This document shows, in pieces, positions 1-8,632 of a stretch of 64,000 bases of DNA. The stretch is from Cyclobacterium sp. SYSU L10401 (GTDB taxonomy: Bacteria > Bacteroidota > Bacteroidia > Cytophagales > Cyclobacteriaceae), in NCBI RefSeq assembly GCF_010993705.1, contig NZ_WOFO01000014.1:27777-91776 (forward strand), in the 5' to 3' direction. The position numbers and the translations under genes were made by a program. Under the pieces are notes generated by a model. It made no database searches, was not told the DNA's origin, and saw only the letters and a program-made list of their open reading frames with translations. Position 1 is the first letter of the stretch. Every line of letters starts with the position of its first letter.

Positions 1-2
1 GC

Positions 3-2033
3 GACACCCTGGCATGGGTTACCGCTACCGGCCTGAAAACCCAATTTGGTATGATTGCAGACAGTTTATATGCCATCCCGCCCAAAGATTCAAATTTTAA
101 GATAAAATCGGATAAACTGGCCAAACAAATGGCCATACTGGCTATATTAAGTGCCATCATATTATTCCTTGTCGGGTACTTTTTTCAGGAAATTCCTGTA
201 AATGAGCTACTGTTGATATCCATCGCAGCATTGGTATCCGCCATTCCGGAAGGATTACCAGCAGTACTCTCCATTGTGCTGGCCATCGGCTCCTACCGAA
301 TGTCCAAGCGAAATGCCATTATCCGGGAAATATCAGCTACGGAAAGTTTGGGCACAGTAAGCACCATTGTCACCGACAAAACCGGTACCCTTACCCAAAA
401 CACCATGACCATCAATAAGCTTTGGCAAGTTGGAGGGCATGAAGTCTCCGTTTCCGGAGAAGGCTGGGAGGACAAAGGGGAAATAACCGGAGAATCGGCA
501 GACATCGCTTCCATGGATCAGTTGCTGGAAATTGCAGCACATTGCAACAACGCCTCCATTTCGGTCAACGAACGCGGAAAATATAAAATCACCGGAGACC
601 CTACAGAAGCTGCCTTTGCAGTGCTGGCCAAAAAAGCAGGTGTCAAAAAAGAACTGACCATTCAGGAAGACTTTCCCTTTAATACCAGTTTAAAATACCG
701 ATCTGCTATTGTAGAAAAATCAGGCCATCTTTTTAAATTTTACATAGGAGCACCTGAAATTATCCTGAAAAAATCAGCCCTATACATGGGTAAAGCGGGC
801 ACCAAACCCTTTGGGCCTAAAGAGTCGACGCTAAGCCACGAAAAATTAGATGACTGGTCCAAAAAAAGCTACCGGGTACTGGCAGTGGCATTCAGGCCAT
901 TGAATGGGAAAGGATCCGAAGAGGAAGAGAAAATGATATTTTGTGGGTTTGCGGCCATGATTGATCCACCCCGGCCTGAGGTGCCCGGAGCAGTAAGTGC
1001 TTGTCATGAAGCAGGTATCCGCGTGATTATGGCCACTGGTGACCATGCCCAAACGGCCCTGGCAATAGGTAAAGCAGTGGGTATCGTTTTGCCCGGGAAA
1101 GAAAAAGTAATGACCGAAGCAGAGCTGGTCAAATTAGAGGAAGCGGATTTTGATAAAGCCATAATGGAAGTAGACATTTTCTCCAGGCTTAGCCCACTTA
1201 TGAAGCTAAAGATTGCCAAATCCCTGCAAAATCAAGGTGAATTAGTAGCCATGACCGGCGATGGCGTCAATGATGCTCCGGCATTGAAGCAGGCCAATGT
1301 AGGGGTGGCCATGGGGATCATGGGTACGGATGTAGCCCGGGAGGCCTCTTTGGTCGTCCTGGCAGATGATAATTTCGCCACCATCGTTACGGCCGTAGAA
1401 CAGGGGAGAATCGTTTTCAACAATGCAAGAAGGACAAGTTTTTTTCTGATTACAACCAATTTTGCGGAAATTCTCACTTTGATTGTAGCCATCGGAATGG
1501 GATACGCCTTACCCCTGACTGCCACTCAAATCCTTTGGATCAACCTGGTAACAGATGGTTTTTGTGATAAGGCCCTGGCCACTGAACCAGGTATGGGGGA
1601 TGAATTAAAGAACCCTCCAGTAAACCCCAGAGAAAACATCATCAATAGAGATATTCTACCCTCGTTATTCCTTAACACCATATTTATGACCGGTCTGGCT
1701 ATGAGCGGTTTTCTGTATTACCTCCCGCAAGGACTCGAAAAGGCAAGGACAATTGTTTTTATCATTTTGGCATTTACCCAACTTTTCAATGTTTTCAATA
1801 TGCGAAACCTAAAAGGTTCTGCCTTCAAAGTTGGATTATTCTCCAATAAATGGGTAAATTATGCTTTGTTCATTTCGGTATCTATTCAGGTACTCATTAT
1901 TGAGGTTCCCTATCTAGCCCGCCTGTTTGAATTTCAAAACATATCCATTTTGGAATTTTTAGCCTGGGCCTTTTTATCCTCTTTTGTCTTGTGGATCAAC
2001 GAATTATATAAACTAATCTTTATAAAAAAATGA
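3..2033 (+). CDS. P-type cation-transporting ATPase (Ca2+-type, P2), N-terminus outside window
   Basis: The open frame runs off the left edge: codons from base 3 read DTLAWVTATG, the end of the actuator domain, so about 200-250 N-terminal residues are missing. Visible in order are the M3-M4 membrane pair with the ion-binding PEGLP motif, the phosphorylation motif DKTGTLT (Asp is the phosphorylated residue), the nucleotide-binding domain with its KGAPE-like stretch (here IGAPE), the hinge TGDGVNDAP, and a C-terminal block of about six membrane helices. PEGLP plus the long C-terminal membrane block fits P2 ATPases that export Ca2+ or exchange Na+/K+ at the cost of ATP. The exact ion cannot be read from the sequence. 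The stop overlaps the start of the next gene by 4 nt, so the two are probably translated together. Confidence 0.93.
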   Translation, partial: DTLAWVTATGLKTQFGMIADSLYAIPPKDSNFKIKSDKLAKQMAILAILSAIILFLVGYFFQEIPVNELLLISIAALVSAIPEGLPAVLSIVLAIGSYRMSKRNAIIREISATESLGTVSTIVTDKTGTLTQNTMTINKLWQVGGHEVSVSGEGWEDKGEITGESADIASMDQLLEIAAHCNNASISVNERGKYKITGDPTEAAFAVLAKKAGVKKELTIQEDFPFNTSLKYRSAIVEKSGHLFKFYIGAPEIILKKSALYMGKAGTKPFGPKESTLSHEKLDDWSKKSYRVLAVAFRPLNGKGSEEEEKMIFCGFAAMIDPPRPEVPGAVSACHEAGIRVIMATGDHAQTALAIGKAVGIVLPGKEKVMTEAELVKLEEADFDKAIMEVDIFSRLSPLMKLKIAKSLQNQGELVAMTGDGVNDAPALKQANVGVAMGIMGTDVAREASLVVLADDNFATIVTAVEQGRIVFNNARRTSFFLITTNFAEILTLIVAIGMGYALPLTATQILWINLVTDGFCDKALATEPGMGDELKNPPVNPRENIINRDILPSLFLNTIFMTGLAMSGFLYYLPQGLEKARTIVFIILAFTQLFNVFNMRNLKGSAFKVGLFSNKWVNYALFISVSIQVLIIEVPYLARLFEFQNISILEFLAWAFLSSFVLWINELYKLIFIKK

Positions 2034-3331
2034 AAGTTAATTTAAAAACAGTGAGTCCGGATGAGGCCGTTAAGAAAATTGAAAGTTATCAAAGGGTATT
2101 TGTTCATGGTAGTGCCGCTACGCCAACAGTTTTACTGCATGCGCTGGCTGGAAGAAAGGAAGAACTGCAACATGTGGAAATTGTATCCATCACCACCCTG
2201 GGAGAAATGCCTTTGGCCAGCGAATCTTGTAAAGGAAGCTTTTTTATCAATTCGCTATTCGTTTCTGAAAATGTCAGAAAAGCAGTAAATAGCGAGCAGG
2301 GCGGGTATGTGCCTATCTTTTTGAGTGAAATAGGCCGTCTTTTCAGAAAACAGATTTTACCTATTGATGTAGCCATGGTACAGGTATCTCCTCCGGATAG
2401 TCATGGATTTTGCTCCCTGGGTACTTCCGTTGATGTAGCCAGGCCGGCTGTAGACACTGCCAGGTACATCATAGCACAGGTCAACCATCAAATGCCCAGA
2501 ACCATGGGTGATGGCCAGATCCATGTCAATAATATCGATGTGGCCATAGAAGTAAATGAACCCCTTCCTCAGGTGGATTATTCAGCCAAACTGGATGAGG
2601 CTGATTATAAAATCGGAAATTATATAGCAGAAATGATCGATGACGGTTCCACCCTACAATTGGGTATAGGAGGTATTCCAGATGCTGTTTTAAAATCCCT
2701 TGGGCAACACAAGGATCTGGGAATTCATACCGAAATGTTTTCTGACGGAGTTATTGATTTGTTTGAAAGCGGCGTGATAACCAACAAGTTTAAAAAGAAA
2801 CACCCAGGTAAAGTGGTGTCTTCATTTGTAATCGGCACACAAAAAGTCTATGACAGTATCCATGACAATCCGGCCTTTTCCTTTCATGAAGCAGCCTATG
2901 TCAATGATACGGCTGTAATCAGAAAAAATCCAAAGGTCATTTCGATTAATTCCTGTGTGGAAATTGACCTTACCGGCCAGGTTTGTGCAGATTCCATTGG
3001 AAGTTACCATTATTCAGGTGTAGGAGGACAAATGGATTTTATGAGAGGGGCAGCCCTTTCTGAAGATGGTAAACCCATCATGGCCTTGAGGGCAAGCACC
3101 AAAAAAGGGAAAGCTAAAATCGTCCCCTTTCTGAAAGAAGGGGCGGGAGTGGTGACTACCAGGGCCCATATGCACTATGTGGTCACAGAATTTGGATCGG
3201 CTTACCTGTACGGTAAAAACCTACGCCAAAGGGCACATGAATTAAAAAAAATTGCAGCTCCTGAGCACCAGGAAGAATTGGACAAAGCTATTTTTGAAAG
3301 GTTCGGTAATTTCACTTACCCCCTCCGATAA
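2030..3331 (+). CDS. Acetyl-CoA hydrolase/transferase family protein (4-hydroxybutyrate CoA-transferase-like)
   Basis: A 433-residue cytosolic enzyme of the class I CoA-transferase family, which moves CoA between carboxylic acids through an enzyme glutamyl-CoA thioester. Diagnostic stretches are the glycine loop QLGIGGIPDAV (about residues 213-223) and HTEMFSDGVIDL shortly after it, whose Glu is the likely catalytic residue. The C-terminal half carries the GVGGQMDFMRGA motif typical of the AbfT/Cat2 group. Length matches the family (about 430). The ATGA overlap with the ATPase gene implies translational coupling, but no metabolic link between them is obvious. The actual acyl donor and acceptor are not predictable; acetate/acyl-CoA exchange is the usual guess. 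Confidence 0.9.
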   Translation: MKVNLKTVSPDEAVKKIESYQRVFVHGSAATPTVLLHALAGRKEELQHVEIVSITTLGEMPLASESCKGSFFINSLFVSENVRKAVNSEQGGYVPIFLSEIGRLFRKQILPIDVAMVQVSPPDSHGFCSLGTSVDVARPAVDTARYIIAQVNHQMPRTMGDGQIHVNNIDVAIEVNEPLPQVDYSAKLDEADYKIGNYIAEMIDDGSTLQLGIGGIPDAVLKSLGQHKDLGIHTEMFSDGVIDLFESGVITNKFKKKHPGKVVSSFVIGTQKVYDSIHDNPAFSFHEAAYVNDTAVIRKNPKVISINSCVEIDLTGQVCADSIGSYHYSGVGGQMDFMRGAALSEDGKPIMALRASTKKGKAKIVPFLKEGAGVVTTRAHMHYVVTEFGSAYLYGKNLRQRAHELKKIAAPEHQEELDKAIFERFGNFTYPLR

Positions 3332-3338
3332 AAGTAAA

Positions 3339-3392
3339 CCTATGGAATTAGCTGTAGTGACCCAATAAAAAGGCAACAGCCAATTCCATGGG
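3339..3392. terminator. Long inverted repeat between convergent genes, likely bidirectional terminator
   Basis: The arms at 3339-3355 and 3376-3392 are 17 nt each and complementary apart from one G:T pair and one end mismatch. The element sits between the stops of the CoA-transferase (plus) and the histidine kinase (minus). A T-rich run follows on the plus strand only after about 12 nt, so it is not a textbook intrinsic terminator. Confidence 0.5.
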
Positions 3393-3396
3393 ATAC

Positions 3397-5274
3397 TTAA
3401 GCTTTTTTTAATTGAAGGGTAAATTGAGTACCTAAACCGGCAATACTTTGCACATCGATTTTGCCACCATTCAGGGTTAAAAACTGCTTGACCAATAACA
3501 AACCCAAACCGGTGCCTTTTTCATTCGCTGTCCCTACCATGGATGGAACCCGACCCTCATTCCCCCCATTGATCAAGCCTTGATGGACTTCATCGATACC
3601 TACTCCGGAATCCTTGATGTGACAATAAATAAATTGCTCATCTTCATCATAAAAAACATGTATCGTACCATACTCGGGAGTAAATTTGATTGCATTGCCG
3701 ATCAGGTTTTGGACAATGATCTTAAAATGGTTTTTATCTATCCATGCACGGCTGGAAAATCCCGGCGCCACCTGGTGTTGAATATCCAGAAATTTAGTCC
3801 TGATCTGAAAATTTAAATGATCTAAAACCTTGTCCACCACTTGGGACATGTCCACCCCAACAGGACTTGCATCCATACCATCCATTTGGGTATTGGCCCA
3901 GGCCAGCAAATCATCCAATAAATTCTCTGTATTTTGAACCTGATCTGATAATAGAGAGAAAACTTCATCTTCCTCCTGTTTATTAAAAAAACCCTGTCCT
4001 CTCATGTCAAGAAGTTGCTTGATGGCATTAATGGGAGATCTCAAATCATGGGAAATGATAGATAATAACCTGGTTCTTACCTGATTCAACTCCTTTAAAG
4101 ATTGGTTTTGCTGGGAAATTAAATCCTTTTGCTGCCGTATGGCATCGTTTTTCTTTTCCAGGGAACGGTTGAAATGGTTTTTTAGGCGTAAATGCCTGGC
4201 AAAAAAATAAAGCAAGCTTGCCAATAAAACCACTAAAATCCCCAAAAAAAGCATCAGTTTATAATGTTGCTGGATCAGGTTGTTGTCCCTTTCCTTCTCT
4301 GCTCTCAGCCGCTGGTTATCTGCCTGGGCAAGGTTCAACTGAAGCCTGGCCATCTGCCGGTTTTTAGCAGCATCATAAAGGCTATCGCTATAGGCCTTGT
4401 GGGACTTCAAATGAAAATAGGCTTTATCAAAAACACCCATTTCACGATAAATGCGGCTTAATAATCCTGTCACCTGTTGCAAATCCCAATGGGCGCCATG
4501 AGCCTCTGCAATCGCCAGCGCCTGCTCCCCTAGATCCCGGGCAGATGCCAATTCTCCTTTGTCATAGCGAAGTGATGCTAATCCGGTCAGGGCAAAGGAC
4601 CTCTCCCAATTGGTTATCAGCAGCTCTTCCTGTAAGACTTCAGTATACAAATCCTCTGCCTTGACGAGGTCTCCCATTTCATGGTGTACCCTGGCCATTC
4701 TGTTTCTTACCATAAGGTTGAGAACAGAGGCCTTATTTGTCTCTAAAAAGACCATTGCCTTTTCCAATTGCCCCATAGCCATGTCAAAATCGCTCAATTC
4801 ATCATAGGCAATACCTAAATTGAAATGGATTTTTGCCCGCCCCAGACTATCTCCAAGAATGGTATTGATCGCCAGGCATTCTTCCAATTGCTGAATGGCT
4901 TCCTCGTATTCCTTATCCACCATTTGGATGAGAGCCCTTCCATTAGTAGCATAAGCAACTTCCTTTACTGAATTGGCCTGATCCCCAAAATCCTTTGCCT
5001 GAGCAAAATGCTCCAATGCCTTATCATAGCTTCCCGATATATAATGGACCCTACCAGCCTGGTTATGGATCTGTGCCAGAAGTAATGGATCATTGCTTGC
5101 TTTACCAAGCTCCAAAGCCTGGTGCATCAAATCCAGGGACGCTTCCTTTTGGTCATATTGAATGGCTTTTGCCTCCTCGAGTAAAGACTCAATCTTACCC
5201 GAAGCCTGTCCCATCACCAGAGATTCCGAAAAAAAAGTCATTGCAAGTAAAAAAATGATGCTTTTATAGGTCAT
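3397..5274 (-). CDS. TPR-repeat sensor histidine kinase
   Basis: 625 residues from the chosen start. A signal sequence (residues 1-22, ending near VMGQ) is followed by about six tetratricopeptide repeats (30-310), one membrane helix (about 338-358), a short coiled coil and a HisKA/HATPase_c kinase. The H box is SHDLRSPIN (His about 408), the N box NLIGNAIKF, and the G boxes DSGVGI and GTGLGLLLV. This architecture is common in Bacteroidota: periplasmic TPRs sense a protein partner and the kinase signals inward. No response regulator is adjacent, so the partner is unknown. A start 24 codons upstream is open, but a TAnnTTTG promoter at 5317-5324 lies between the two candidates and favours 5274. 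Confidence 0.9.
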   Translation of the reverse strand: MTYKSIIFLLAMTFFSESLVMGQASGKIESLLEEAKAIQYDQKEASLDLMHQALELGKASNDPLLLAQIHNQAGRVHYISGSYDKALEHFAQAKDFGDQANSVKEVAYATNGRALIQMVDKEYEEAIQQLEECLAINTILGDSLGRAKIHFNLGIAYDELSDFDMAMGQLEKAMVFLETNKASVLNLMVRNRMARVHHEMGDLVKAEDLYTEVLQEELLITNWERSFALTGLASLRYDKGELASARDLGEQALAIAEAHGAHWDLQQVTGLLSRIYREMGVFDKAYFHLKSHKAYSDSLYDAAKNRQMARLQLNLAQADNQRLRAEKERDNNLIQQHYKLMLFLGILVVLLASLLYFFARHLRLKNHFNRSLEKKNDAIRQQKDLISQQNQSLKELNQVRTRLLSIISHDLRSPINAIKQLLDMRGQGFFNKQEEDEVFSLLSDQVQNTENLLDDLLAWANTQMDGMDASPVGVDMSQVVDKVLDHLNFQIRTKFLDIQHQVAPGFSSRAWIDKNHFKIIVQNLIGNAIKFTPEYGTIHVFYDEDEQFIYCHIKDSGVGIDEVHQGLINGGNEGRVPSMVGTANEKGTGLGLLLVKQFLTLNGGKIDVQSIAGLGTQFTLQLKKA

Positions 5275-5316
5275 GATGCCATAATTGATGGTATAATAAA
5301 ACCAAGTTACCGCAAA

Positions 5317-5324
5317 CAAAAATA
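5317..5324 (-). promoter_or_regulatory. Bacteroidota -7 element TATTTTTG for the TPR kinase
   Basis: On the minus strand this reads TATTTTTG, matching TAnnTTTG, with its last base 43 nt upstream of the ATG at 5274. It lies inside the longer possible reading frame and therefore supports the shorter start. I see no clear -33 TTG. Confidence 0.45.
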
Positions 5325-5404
5325 GATAATACAATAAAAAAAACAAATAAAATTTGTATTAAAAAAATTTAATAAAATAAAAGTATTTTAAAAGCAAAAA
5401 AATG

Positions 5405-5613
5405 CTATTGAAACATATTTTTAATCAGCCATTGGGCTGCATGAAAACAGCACCTTGCATATAGCCCACTACCTGGAGGGGTAGCAGATGAACAAAGGTA
5501 AATCCCTTTGGCGGAAGTACAGTAAGGGGAAAGTATCAAGGCGGTCCTGATAAATACCTGGGTAAGGTCAATTCACTGGTACTCATGCCTCCCCCTACCT
5601 GATCCGTCCCTCC
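5405..5613 (-). pseudogene. Frameshifted C-terminal remnant of a phytoene-dehydrogenase-like FAD oxidoreductase
   Basis: Minus-strand translation ending at the TAG at 5405-5407 gives GIYLCSSATPPGSG followed by HAAQWLIKNMFQ. This closely follows the C-terminal signature of the phytoene desaturase/NAD(P)-FAD oxidoreductase family (YLCg..tHPGGGv.G..g.nAA). Just upstream a second frame supplies GGGMSTSELTL and the first supplies TQVFIR, so at least one frameshift separates them. Nothing of the FAD-binding N-terminus (GxGxxG) remains. The usual His and Gly of HPGGG are altered to PPGSG, consistent with decay. No intact carotenoid gene is nearby. Confidence 0.55.
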
Positions 5614-5627
5614 GATCAACAATACCT

Positions 5628-5686
5628 TTAACCCGGATTTTTTATTAGGTTTCGTTGTGAAGGCTGAAATTGCAAGAAAATCAGGC
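5628..5686 (+). repeat. 59-bp dispersed repeat, copy 1 (inverted relative to copy at 37269-37327)
   Basis: This stretch matches the reverse complement of 37269-37327 at 50 of 59 positions with no gaps. Read on the plus strand it gives FNPDFLLGFVVKAEIARKSG, against FNPDDVLGLVMKAEMARKSG at the other site. Read the other way it gives PDFLAISAFTTKPNKKSGL. Most differences are at third codon positions in either reading, so a protein-coding origin is likely but the strand is not settled. Both copies also have CCTGATCCGT upstream. Its right end runs up to the stop of the aminotransferase gene. I do not recognise the family. Confidence 0.6.
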
Positions 5687-5687
5687 A

Positions 5688-7022
5688 TTAAGCTCCTTTC
5701 GACTCAAAATCATGATTGCTTTTTTCTGTGGCCAGTTGGGATAAAGCAAGTACAAACCTATCCAGATCTGCTGGCCTGGTATACACATGCGGTGAAATTC
5801 TCACACAATTAATATTGCCATAACTTATGGAGGTGGTATGTATTTTATATTGGTTCAAAAGCTTCTGTCCCAATTCCTGGGGAGTCAAACCCTCTACCGA
5901 AACGCCTGCTATGGCACAGCTGTAGGCGGATTTCAGGGAAGTGTGAATTTTCACCCCGGGTATGGTCATGGCCTTTTCAGCCCAGTAGTTTTTCAGGTAT
6001 CGCACCCTTTCTTCTTTTCTTTTGGCGCCAATTCCGTTGTGAAAGTTCAGTGCTTCACCTATCCCCTGTTCCAACGGAAAACTTCGGGTACCCAGGGTTT
6101 CAAATTTCCTGATATCCGGACTCTTGGGGTCTCCATTGCAAAGCAATGGCCAGACTTTTGAAATTTTATCCTTTTTTATCCAAAGCATACCGGTCCCAAT
6201 GGGAGCGGAAAGGTATTTGTGCAGGCTGGTCCCAAAGTAATCTGCTTCCAGATCCGGAATGTCAAAATCCAACAGGCCAAATGAATGGGCGCCGTCTACG
6301 ATCACTTCCAATCCTTTCTCATGGGCCATCTGACAAATTTTCTTTACCGGCATGATTTGTCCCACCCAATTGATTACATGGGTGACGTGGAGGATTTTGG
6401 TCCGGGAAGTAATGGCCTGCCGGTAGGCATTGACAATCGTTTCATCATCTTCAATGGGGAAATCAAAAGAAATCTGTTTGTAAACAATCCCCTCTCTCTG
6501 CTCCCTTTGGCTCCAGGCCTGCATCATATTGGGATAATCCTGTTTACAACCAATGACTTCATCACCTTTTTCCAAATCCAACCCATAAATGATCGTGTTC
6601 AGGGCCTCTGTTGCATTTCGGTTAATCGCTATCTCCTCCGGATCACAACCTCCCAGCAGGGCCAGTTTTTCTCTCAATGGCTCCCTTCCCTGATCTAATA
6701 TACGCCACATATAGTAAGACGGGGCCTGATTAGACATCTGGCTATACCGCTCTACCGCCTCCAACACCAATTGAGGGCTGGGAGAAACTCCCCCATTGTT
6801 CAGGTTTAGCACAGGAGCGGAACTTGCAGGGTAACCCTGCTGAATAAGGGCCCAAAAATCTTCATTTTCCGCCATTCTATGCGGTGTTAACCCTTGATAC
6901 AATTCATTTTTTTCTGCTATATCTGCCGCAAGTCCTTGCCGGTACAGGCTGTTTACAGAGAAAGCACCGGTGAGAATGGCTGCTTTTTTGAAAAACGCTC
7001 TCCTATTCGTTACTGATTTCAT
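5688..7022 (-). CDS. Tat-exported PLP-dependent aminotransferase, class V (isopenicillin N epimerase-like)
   Basis: 444 residues, fold-type I PLP enzyme. The N-terminus has a twin-arginine signal (NRRAFFKKAA then a hydrophobic stretch to about residue 30), suggesting export in folded form with cofactor bound. PLP contacts are visible: VDGAHS (Asp243, pairs with the pyridine nitrogen) and the Schiff-base lysine in SLHKY (Lys269). The family includes cysteine desulfurases and epimerases, and isopenicillin N epimerase is a common automatic name. There is no beta-lactam pathway here, so substrate and reaction are unknown. A TAnnTTTG element lies 33 nt upstream of the ATG. Confidence 0.88.
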   Translation of the reverse strand: MKSVTNRRAFFKKAAILTGAFSVNSLYRQGLAADIAEKNELYQGLTPHRMAENEDFWALIQQGYPASSAPVLNLNNGGVSPSPQLVLEAVERYSQMSNQAPSYYMWRILDQGREPLREKLALLGGCDPEEIAINRNATEALNTIIYGLDLEKGDEVIGCKQDYPNMMQAWSQREQREGIVYKQISFDFPIEDDETIVNAYRQAITSRTKILHVTHVINWVGQIMPVKKICQMAHEKGLEVIVDGAHSFGLLDFDIPDLEADYFGTSLHKYLSAPIGTGMLWIKKDKISKVWPLLCNGDPKSPDIRKFETLGTRSFPLEQGIGEALNFHNGIGAKRKEERVRYLKNYWAEKAMTIPGVKIHTSLKSAYSCAIAGVSVEGLTPQELGQKLLNQYKIHTTSISYGNINCVRISPHVYTRPADLDRFVLALSQLATEKSNHDFESKGA

Positions 7023-7054
7023 TTTAATAAAATTTAGTTAGTGGTATCTATTGA

Positions 7055-7062
7055 CAAAGGTA
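7055..7062 (-). promoter_or_regulatory. -7 element TACCTTTG for the class V aminotransferase
   Basis: Minus-strand TACCTTTG is an exact TAnnTTTG match, 33 nt upstream of the start at 7022. The same octamer occurs at a similar distance before the endonuclease gene (11487-11494) and before prs (15900-15907). Confidence 0.5.
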
Positions 7063-7244
7063 TAAAACATATTTTGTTGCTGTAGGGTAATTTATAACTT
7101 AAAAAACAGACTTAGCTTGCAAAATAGTCAATTATATTGGTTTTTGCCGTTAGTCTCCTGCAAGATTTACTCCTTTAATGACTGGGAAAAATTTGCTTCC
7201 GGAGGCATTTTATCGGAATTTTGAATATTTTATGCAGAAAGAGA

Positions 7245-8195
7245 ATGAGAGACATTAAATTGGTAGAGGTAAGGTCGGAACTGGCGGCAGGGACCAGGGG
7301 TGCCAGCATGGGTATTGATGCCCTCAAAGTAGCCAGTCTGGATAAAAAATCTGACTTTTTCACCAAATTTGATCCGGTCAATGTTAAGGATGCCAATGAT
7401 TACCTATGGCGGGGAAACGAACACCCCTATGCCAAGTACATCGACGGGGTCTATGAGGTAATCCACCATGTGTACGCTACCATCCGTGACCTGAGGGAGA
7501 AGAGAAAATTTCCCATTGTTTTAGCCGGGGACCATTCTACCGCAGCCGGCACCATTATGGGTATCAAAGCAGCCCATCCCGATAGAAGACTGGGCGTGAT
7601 CTGGATAGATGCACATGCTGACCTGCACTCTCCTTATACCAGCCCTTCCGGTAACATGCACGGCATGCCGCTGGCCATGTGTCTGGGCATAGATAACCTG
7701 GAACAAAAACAAAACGAGCCGCTTCCGGGTACGGTTGCCTATTGGGAAAAACTCAAGTCCCTGGGTGGAGACCAACCAAAAATATCGCCTGAAGATATCG
7801 TATTTATAGGGGTAAGATCTACTGAAGAGCCGGAAAACTACCTTATAGAGCGGTATGGTATCACCAATATTTCCGTTGCAGAACTGAGGGCCTCCGGCAT
7901 CGAGCTGGCAGCGTCTAAGGCATTGCAAATCCTAAAGAATTGCGAACAAATTTACATCTCCTTTGATGTTGACAGCCTGGACACTTCCATTTCCAAAGGA
8001 ACAGGTACTCCCGTTCCTGATGGGCTTACCGTGAGTGAAGCCGTTCAACTCAACGAGGAACTAATCAAAGACAAAAGGGTATGTGCCTGGGAAATTGTAG
8101 AAGTCAACCCCACACTGGACACGGAAAATGCCATGGCAGAAAATGCCTTTGAAGTGCTGGAATCTACTACCAGATCTCTGGTACAAAACTTCTAG
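7245..8195 (+). CDS. Arginase/agmatinase/formiminoglutamase family ureohydrolase
   Basis: 316 residues. The binuclear manganese site of the ureohydrolase fold is complete: GDHS (His97), DAHADLH (Asp122, His124, Asp126) and SFDVDSLD (Asp241, Asp243). The N-terminus IKLVEVRSELAAGTRGAS is the form typical of Bacteroidota arginases, which cleave arginine to ornithine and urea. Agmatine or formiminoglutamate as substrate cannot be excluded. A TTG eight codons upstream (7221) is possible, but ATG 7245 matches the family N-terminus and has an AG-rich stretch before it. The gene is divergent from the aminotransferase and no urease or ornithine gene is near. Confidence 0.92.
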   Translation: MRDIKLVEVRSELAAGTRGASMGIDALKVASLDKKSDFFTKFDPVNVKDANDYLWRGNEHPYAKYIDGVYEVIHHVYATIRDLREKRKFPIVLAGDHSTAAGTIMGIKAAHPDRRLGVIWIDAHADLHSPYTSPSGNMHGMPLAMCLGIDNLEQKQNEPLPGTVAYWEKLKSLGGDQPKISPEDIVFIGVRSTEEPENYLIERYGITNISVAELRASGIELAASKALQILKNCEQIYISFDVDSLDTSISKGTGTPVPDGLTVSEAVQLNEELIKDKRVCAWEIVEVNPTLDTENAMAENAFEVLESTTRSLVQNF

Positions 8196-8205
8196 AACGC
8201 AAATC

Positions 8206-8628
8206 CTATTTTATCAGATTCTGGCCCGAAAATATCCTGGCAAACTCCCTCACATTCGGATACATGTTGGCTGCTTCAAGTACTTCCCCGGAAGAAAAAA
8301 ACCGGACGGCACAGCATTCCGGAGATGGAACAAACTGCAGGTGTTCCAGTTCAGTAATATACATGACATTGGCGATAAAAACTCCGTGGTGGTTTTTTAC
8401 CGTGAAAAAGCAGCAAGGTTGCCCTGCAATCGACTTGGTTTTGAGCTGCATTTCTTCCCATATCTCCCTTTGGATGCCCTCCTGGGCAGTTTCACCAAAA
8501 TCCAGTCCCCCACCCGGCAATTCCCACATTCCGTTGTCTTCCCTAACCAACAAAAATCTACGGTTCTCATCCAGGATGAGGCCCTTCACACTTAGCCTGT
8601 AAAAACATTCCGGTATATCCAAAGGCAT
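8206..8628 (-). CDS. NUDIX hydrolase
   Basis: 140 residues from ATG 8628, chosen because it starts 4 nt after the upstream nitrilase stop and gives a normal NUDIX N-terminus; the frame is open further upstream but overlaps that gene. The NUDIX box GGGLDFGETAQEG followed by REIWEEMQ has all metal-binding glutamates. It hydrolyses a nucleoside-diphosphate-linked substrate, identity unknown. Probably the last gene of a four-gene minus-strand operon. It converges on the arginase-family gene, stops 10 nt apart. Confidence 0.88.
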   Translation of the reverse strand: MPLDIPECFYRLSVKGLILDENRRFLLVREDNGMWELPGGGLDFGETAQEGIQREIWEEMQLKTKSIAGQPCCFFTVKNHHGVFIANVMYITELEHLQFVPSPECCAVRFFSSGEVLEAANMYPNVREFARIFSGQNLIK

Positions 8629-8632
8629 GAAT

